Shown here in pieces: positions 38,656 to 41,443 of a stretch of DNA of 41,443 nt. Below the pieces are notes generated by a model that made no database searches, was not told the origin of the DNA, and saw nothing but the letters and a program-made list of their open reading frames with translations. Source of the stretch: Burkholderiaceae bacterium (lineage in GTDB: Bacteria; Pseudomonadota; Gammaproteobacteria; Burkholderiales; Burkholderiaceae_C). How positions within the stretch are numbered: the first letter of the stretch is position 1; every line of letters begins with the position of its first letter. The position numbers were made by a program, and so were the translations under genes. The stretch spans positions 41,683-83,125 of the forward strand of contig JAGOPK010000018.1 of the NCBI GenBank assembly GCA_017992055.1. The letters run 5' to 3'.

Positions 38656-41443
38656 ATGGCTGCCCCGGTGGTGTCGATTCGTGTGGTCAGTTTGGGACCG
38701 GTTGGCGAGGCCAGCTATTTCGACATTTATGGGGTCTCCGGACAGCCCAGCACGTTGTTTCCGTCTTCCGGGACGATGTACGACGGCTGGTGTCTGGATC
38801 CGAACGTTTCCATCTCGTCCGGCGGCCTGCCCGGAACCACCTATCAGGCCTATGTCTATTCCAGCTACGAGACCGGTGTTCTTTCGGCTGGAATCCCGTC
38901 GTTGGGGAATCCCAATGGCAATCTGCAGAATCTCGGCGCCATCAACTGGCTGCTGAATAACTACACGCTGACCTTTGGCGCGCAGTTTTCCTACGGTGAA
39001 TTCCAATATGCCATCTGGCGCCTGATGGGCGAGGCGGTCGGCAGCCCCTATCGCACGGAGCTGACCTACGACACCGGCATCCAGGAAGCCGACATCACCA
39101 CCCTGGTCAACCAGGCGCTGGCCAACAAGAGCTTCGTGCCCGACGTCGGCCAGAAGATCGGCGTCATCCTCGATCCGTTCACCATCGTCAATGGCGTCGA
39201 GGTGCACGCGCAGACGCTGATCATCGAGACCCTGGCGGCCAAGCTGGGCGATTTCGTCTGGCACGACGTCAATGCCAACGGCAAGCAGGACAGCGGCGAG
39301 CAGGGCATCGCCGGCGCCCAGGTCAACCTGGTGCGCGACCTGAACAACGACGGCGACTTTGCCGACGCCAACGAGGTGCTGGCCACCACCAGCACCGACG
39401 CCACCGGCTTCTACAGCTTCAAGGGCCTGACCCCGGGCCTGACCTACCAGGTCCAGTTCACGCTGCCCAACACCTACAACGGCATCAGCCCGCGCCAGGC
39501 CGATGGCAGCGCCGGCTCGGGCTCCAACAGCGACGGCCTGTTGTCCAACGTCATCGTGCTGGCCCCGGGCGAGTTCAACCGCACCATCGACGCCGGCTTC
39601 TACAAGTACGCCTCGCTGGGCGACCGCGTCTGGTCGGATGCCGATGACGACGGCGTGCAGGATGCCGGTGAGGCCGGTGTCGCCAATGTCATCGTGATCC
39701 TGCGCGATGCCAATGGCAACCAGGTCGCGACCACCACCACCGACGCCAACGGCGACTATCACTTCACCGGCCTGGTGCCGTCGACCTATTCGGTCGAGTT
39801 CGTCAAGCCCGATGGTTATGTCTTCTCCGGCCAGGACCAGGGCGGTGACGACGCCAAGGACTCGGACGCCGACACGACGACGGGCAAGACAGTCACCACC
39901 GTGCTGGAGTCGGGCGAGAACGACCTGAGCTGGGACGCGGGCCTGGTGAAGCTGGCGTCGCTGGGCGACAAGGTGTTCGAGGACAAGGACGCGGACGGCG
40001 TGCAGGATGCGGGCGAAGCCGGCATCGATGGCGTGAAGGTCAAGCTGTACAACTGCGTGACCAACGAGCTGGTGGCGGAGACGACCACGGCCGGTGGTGG
40101 CCTGTACAACTTCGAAGGCCTGAAGCCGGGCACGTACCACGTGGTGTTCGAGACGCCCAACGGCTACGTGCAGACGACGGCGAATGTGGGTGGTGACGAC
40201 GCGGCCGACAGCGATGCGGTGGGCGGCGTGACGGGCTGCTACACGCTGAACGCGGGCGACAACAACACGACGGTGGACGCTGGCTTCTACAAGCTGGCGA
40301 GCCTGGGCGACTACGTCTGGGCGGACAACAACAACAACGGCCAGCAGGACGACGGTGCGAACGCCGGCGTGGCGGGCGTGACGGTGAATCTGCTGCGCCC
40401 CGATGGCACGCAGGTGGCCACGACGACGACGGACGCGACGGGCTACTACCTGTTCAGCGATCTGGTGCCGGGTGACTACAAGGTGGAGTTCGTGAAGCCC
40501 GCGGGCTACGCGTTCAGCAGCCAGGACCAGGGCGCGGACGGCAGCGACTCGGATGCGGACACGGCCACCGGCCTGACGGTGGTGACGACGCTGGAGTCGG
40601 GCGAGAACGACCTGAGCTGGGACGCGGGCCTGGTGAAGCTGGCGTCGCTGGGCGACAAGGTGTTCGAGGACAAGGACGCGGACGGCGTGCAGGATGCGGG
40701 CGAAGCCGGCATCGATGGCGTGAAGGTCAAGCTGTACAACTGCGTGACCAACGAGCTGGTGGCGGAGACGACCACGGCCGGTGGTGGCCTGTACAACTTC
40801 GAAGGCCTGAAGCCGGGCACGTACCACGTGGTGTTCGAGACGCCCAACGGCTACGTGCAGACGACGGCGAATGTGGGTGGTGACGACGCGGCCGACAGCG
40901 ATGCGGTGGGCGGCGTGACGGGCTGCTACACGCTGAACGCGGGCGACAACAACACGACGGTGGACGCTGGCTTCTACAAGCTGGCGAGCCTGGGCGACTA
41001 CGTCTGGGCGGACAACAACAACAACGGCCAGCAGGACGACGGTGCGAACGCTGGCGTGGCGGGCGTGACGGTGAATCTGCTGCGCCCCGATGGCACGCAG
41101 GTGGCCACGACGACGACGGACGCGACGGGCTACTACCTGTTCAGCGACCTGGTGCCGGGTGACTACAAGGTGGAGTTCGTGAAGCCCGCGGGCTACGCGT
41201 TCAGCGCCAAGGACCAGGGCGCGGACGGCAGCGACTCGGATGCGGACACGGCCACCGGCCTGACGGTGGTGACGACGCTGGAGTCGGGCGAGAACGACCT
41301 GAGCTGGGACGCAGGGCTGGTGAAGCTGGCGTCGCTGGGCGACAAGGTGTTCGAGGACAAGGACGCGGACGGCGTGCAGGATGCGGGCGAAGCCGGCATC
41401 GATGGCGTGAAGGTCAAGCTGTACAACTGCGTGACCAACGAGC
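38656..41443 (+). CDS. Giant surface/secreted protein: thioester-domain-like head plus SdrD/Cna-B repeats (truncated at window end)
   Basis: At least 929 residues, open at the right edge. The start is firm: an in-frame TGA lies two codons upstream, and GAGG sits 6 nt before the ATG. There is no signal peptide. Residues 1-195 resemble thioester (TQXA-type) domains: GWCLDP with Cys46 and GEFQYAIWRLMG with Gln117, the pair that forms the internal thioester in Gram-positive adhesins. From residue 196 on come SdrD B-like domains of about 115 residues, each beginning LGDxVWxDxxxxGxQDxGE (an EF-hand-like Ca site) and ending DAGxxKLA. They start at 39241, 39610, 39955, 40297, 40642, 40984 and 41329. 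Without an N-terminal signal, type I secretion through a C-terminal signal is the likely route; the end is not visible. Confidence 0.85.
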   Translation, partial: MAAPVVSIRVVSLGPVGEASYFDIYGVSGQPSTLFPSSGTMYDGWCLDPNVSISSGGLPGTTYQAYVYSSYETGVLSAGIPSLGNPNGNLQNLGAINWLLNNYTLTFGAQFSYGEFQYAIWRLMGEAVGSPYRTELTYDTGIQEADITTLVNQALANKSFVPDVGQKIGVILDPFTIVNGVEVHAQTLIIETLAAKLGDFVWHDVNANGKQDSGEQGIAGAQVNLVRDLNNDGDFADANEVLATTSTDATGFYSFKGLTPGLTYQVQFTLPNTYNGISPRQADGSAGSGSNSDGLLSNVIVLAPGEFNRTIDAGFYKYASLGDRVWSDADDDGVQDAGEAGVANVIVILRDANGNQVATTTTDANGDYHFTGLVPSTYSVEFVKPDGYVFSGQDQGGDDAKDSDADTTTGKTVTTVLESGENDLSWDAGLVKLASLGDKVFEDKDADGVQDAGEAGIDGVKVKLYNCVTNELVAETTTAGGGLYNFEGLKPGTYHVVFETPNGYVQTTANVGGDDAADSDAVGGVTGCYTLNAGDNNTTVDAGFYKLASLGDYVWADNNNNGQQDDGANAGVAGVTVNLLRPDGTQVATTTTDATGYYLFSDLVPGDYKVEFVKPAGYAFSSQDQGADGSDSDADTATGLTVVTTLESGENDLSWDAGLVKLASLGDKVFEDKDADGVQDAGEAGIDGVKVKLYNCVTNELVAETTTAGGGLYNFEGLKPGTYHVVFETPNGYVQTTANVGGDDAADSDAVGGVTGCYTLNAGDNNTTVDAGFYKLASLGDYVWADNNNNGQQDDGANAGVAGVTVNLLRPDGTQVATTTTDATGYYLFSDLVPGDYKVEFVKPAGYAFSAKDQGADGSDSDADTATGLTVVTTLESGENDLSWDAGLVKLASLGDKVFEDKDADGVQDAGEAGIDGVKVKLYNCVTNE
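39904..41443 (+). repeat. 687-bp near-identical tandem repeats (two SdrD-type domains per unit)
   Basis: Unit starts at 39904, 40591 and 41278 (third cut by the window edge). Each unit codes 229 residues, the distance from CTGGAGTCGGGCGAGAAC to its next copy. The first two complete units differ at only about five bases, including SSQDQ to SAKDQ. In these units Thr is coded mainly by ACG, whereas the two domains before them use ACC. Confidence 0.95.

Noticed and set aside
38440-40827. 795-codon open frame on the minus strand across the PEP-CTERM and giant genes
   Set aside because: It is the antisense shadow of the repeat gene; its protein is low-complexity His/Arg/Val-rich and shows the same periodicity as the true repeats.
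39904-41443. Tandem repeats as a CRISPR or mobile element
   Set aside because: The units stay in one reading frame and code for SdrD-type domains; there are no spacers or terminal inverted repeats.

Overview
The window looks like chromosomal DNA of a high-GC betaproteobacterium of the order Burkholderiales. The Rubrivivax / Leptothrix / Aquincola type of lineage is my best guess from gene content and codon use; the species cannot be named from sequence alone. Coding density is very high. Neighbouring genes are often joined by ATGA overlaps, and third codon positions are almost all G or C. No rRNA, tRNA, CRISPR array, IS element or prophage was recognised.

Left end (1-7.3 kb): a leftward exopolysaccharide operon (RmlD-like reductase, outer-membrane polysaccharide export lipoprotein, family 2 glycosyltransferase cut by the window edge). 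Opposite to it runs a rightward redox cassette: cobalamin-binding radical SAM protein, small Cys-rich protein, Rieske ferredoxin-like protein and FAD oxidoreductase, followed by a putative Tat lipoprotein glycosidase. Middle left (7.3-17 kb) is mostly housekeeping: a MidA-type methyltransferase, DUF2905, then leftward cca, an NDUFA9-like gene, a lytic transglycosylase, a GST and a LysR regulator. After these come DUF2917, TfoX, 5-formyl-THF cyclo-ligase and an OmpW-family porin.

17.2-26.2 kb is a leucine/isovalerate (liu) catabolic cluster. It holds both 3-methylcrotonyl-CoA carboxylase subunits, a methylglutaconyl-CoA hydratase-type enzyme and HMG-CoA lyase, with several accessory genes between and after them. 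A perfect 22-bp palindrome overlaps its promoter and is the likely operator of a LiuR-type regulator. The chain would convert 3-methylcrotonyl-CoA to acetoacetate plus acetyl-CoA; isovaleryl-CoA dehydrogenase and the regulator are not in the window.

26.4-37.6 kb carries an MHS-family transporter, a universal stress protein behind what looks like a class II FNR/Anr promoter, two uncharacterised proteins (one with an internal duplication), a single-chain biotin-dependent acyl-CoA carboxylase and ileS.

The right end (37.9-41.4 kb) is the most unusual part. A well-formed sigma-54 (-24/-12) promoter precedes a 66-residue PEP-CTERM protein whose mature part would be only about 20 residues. Next to it is the start of a very large surface or secreted protein with an N-terminal thioester-domain-like region and SdrD/Cna-B type repeats. 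A 687-bp two-domain unit of these repeats is tandemly duplicated with only a few base differences. With the exopolysaccharide genes at the other end, this suggests an aggregation, floc or biofilm matrix function. That link is inference.
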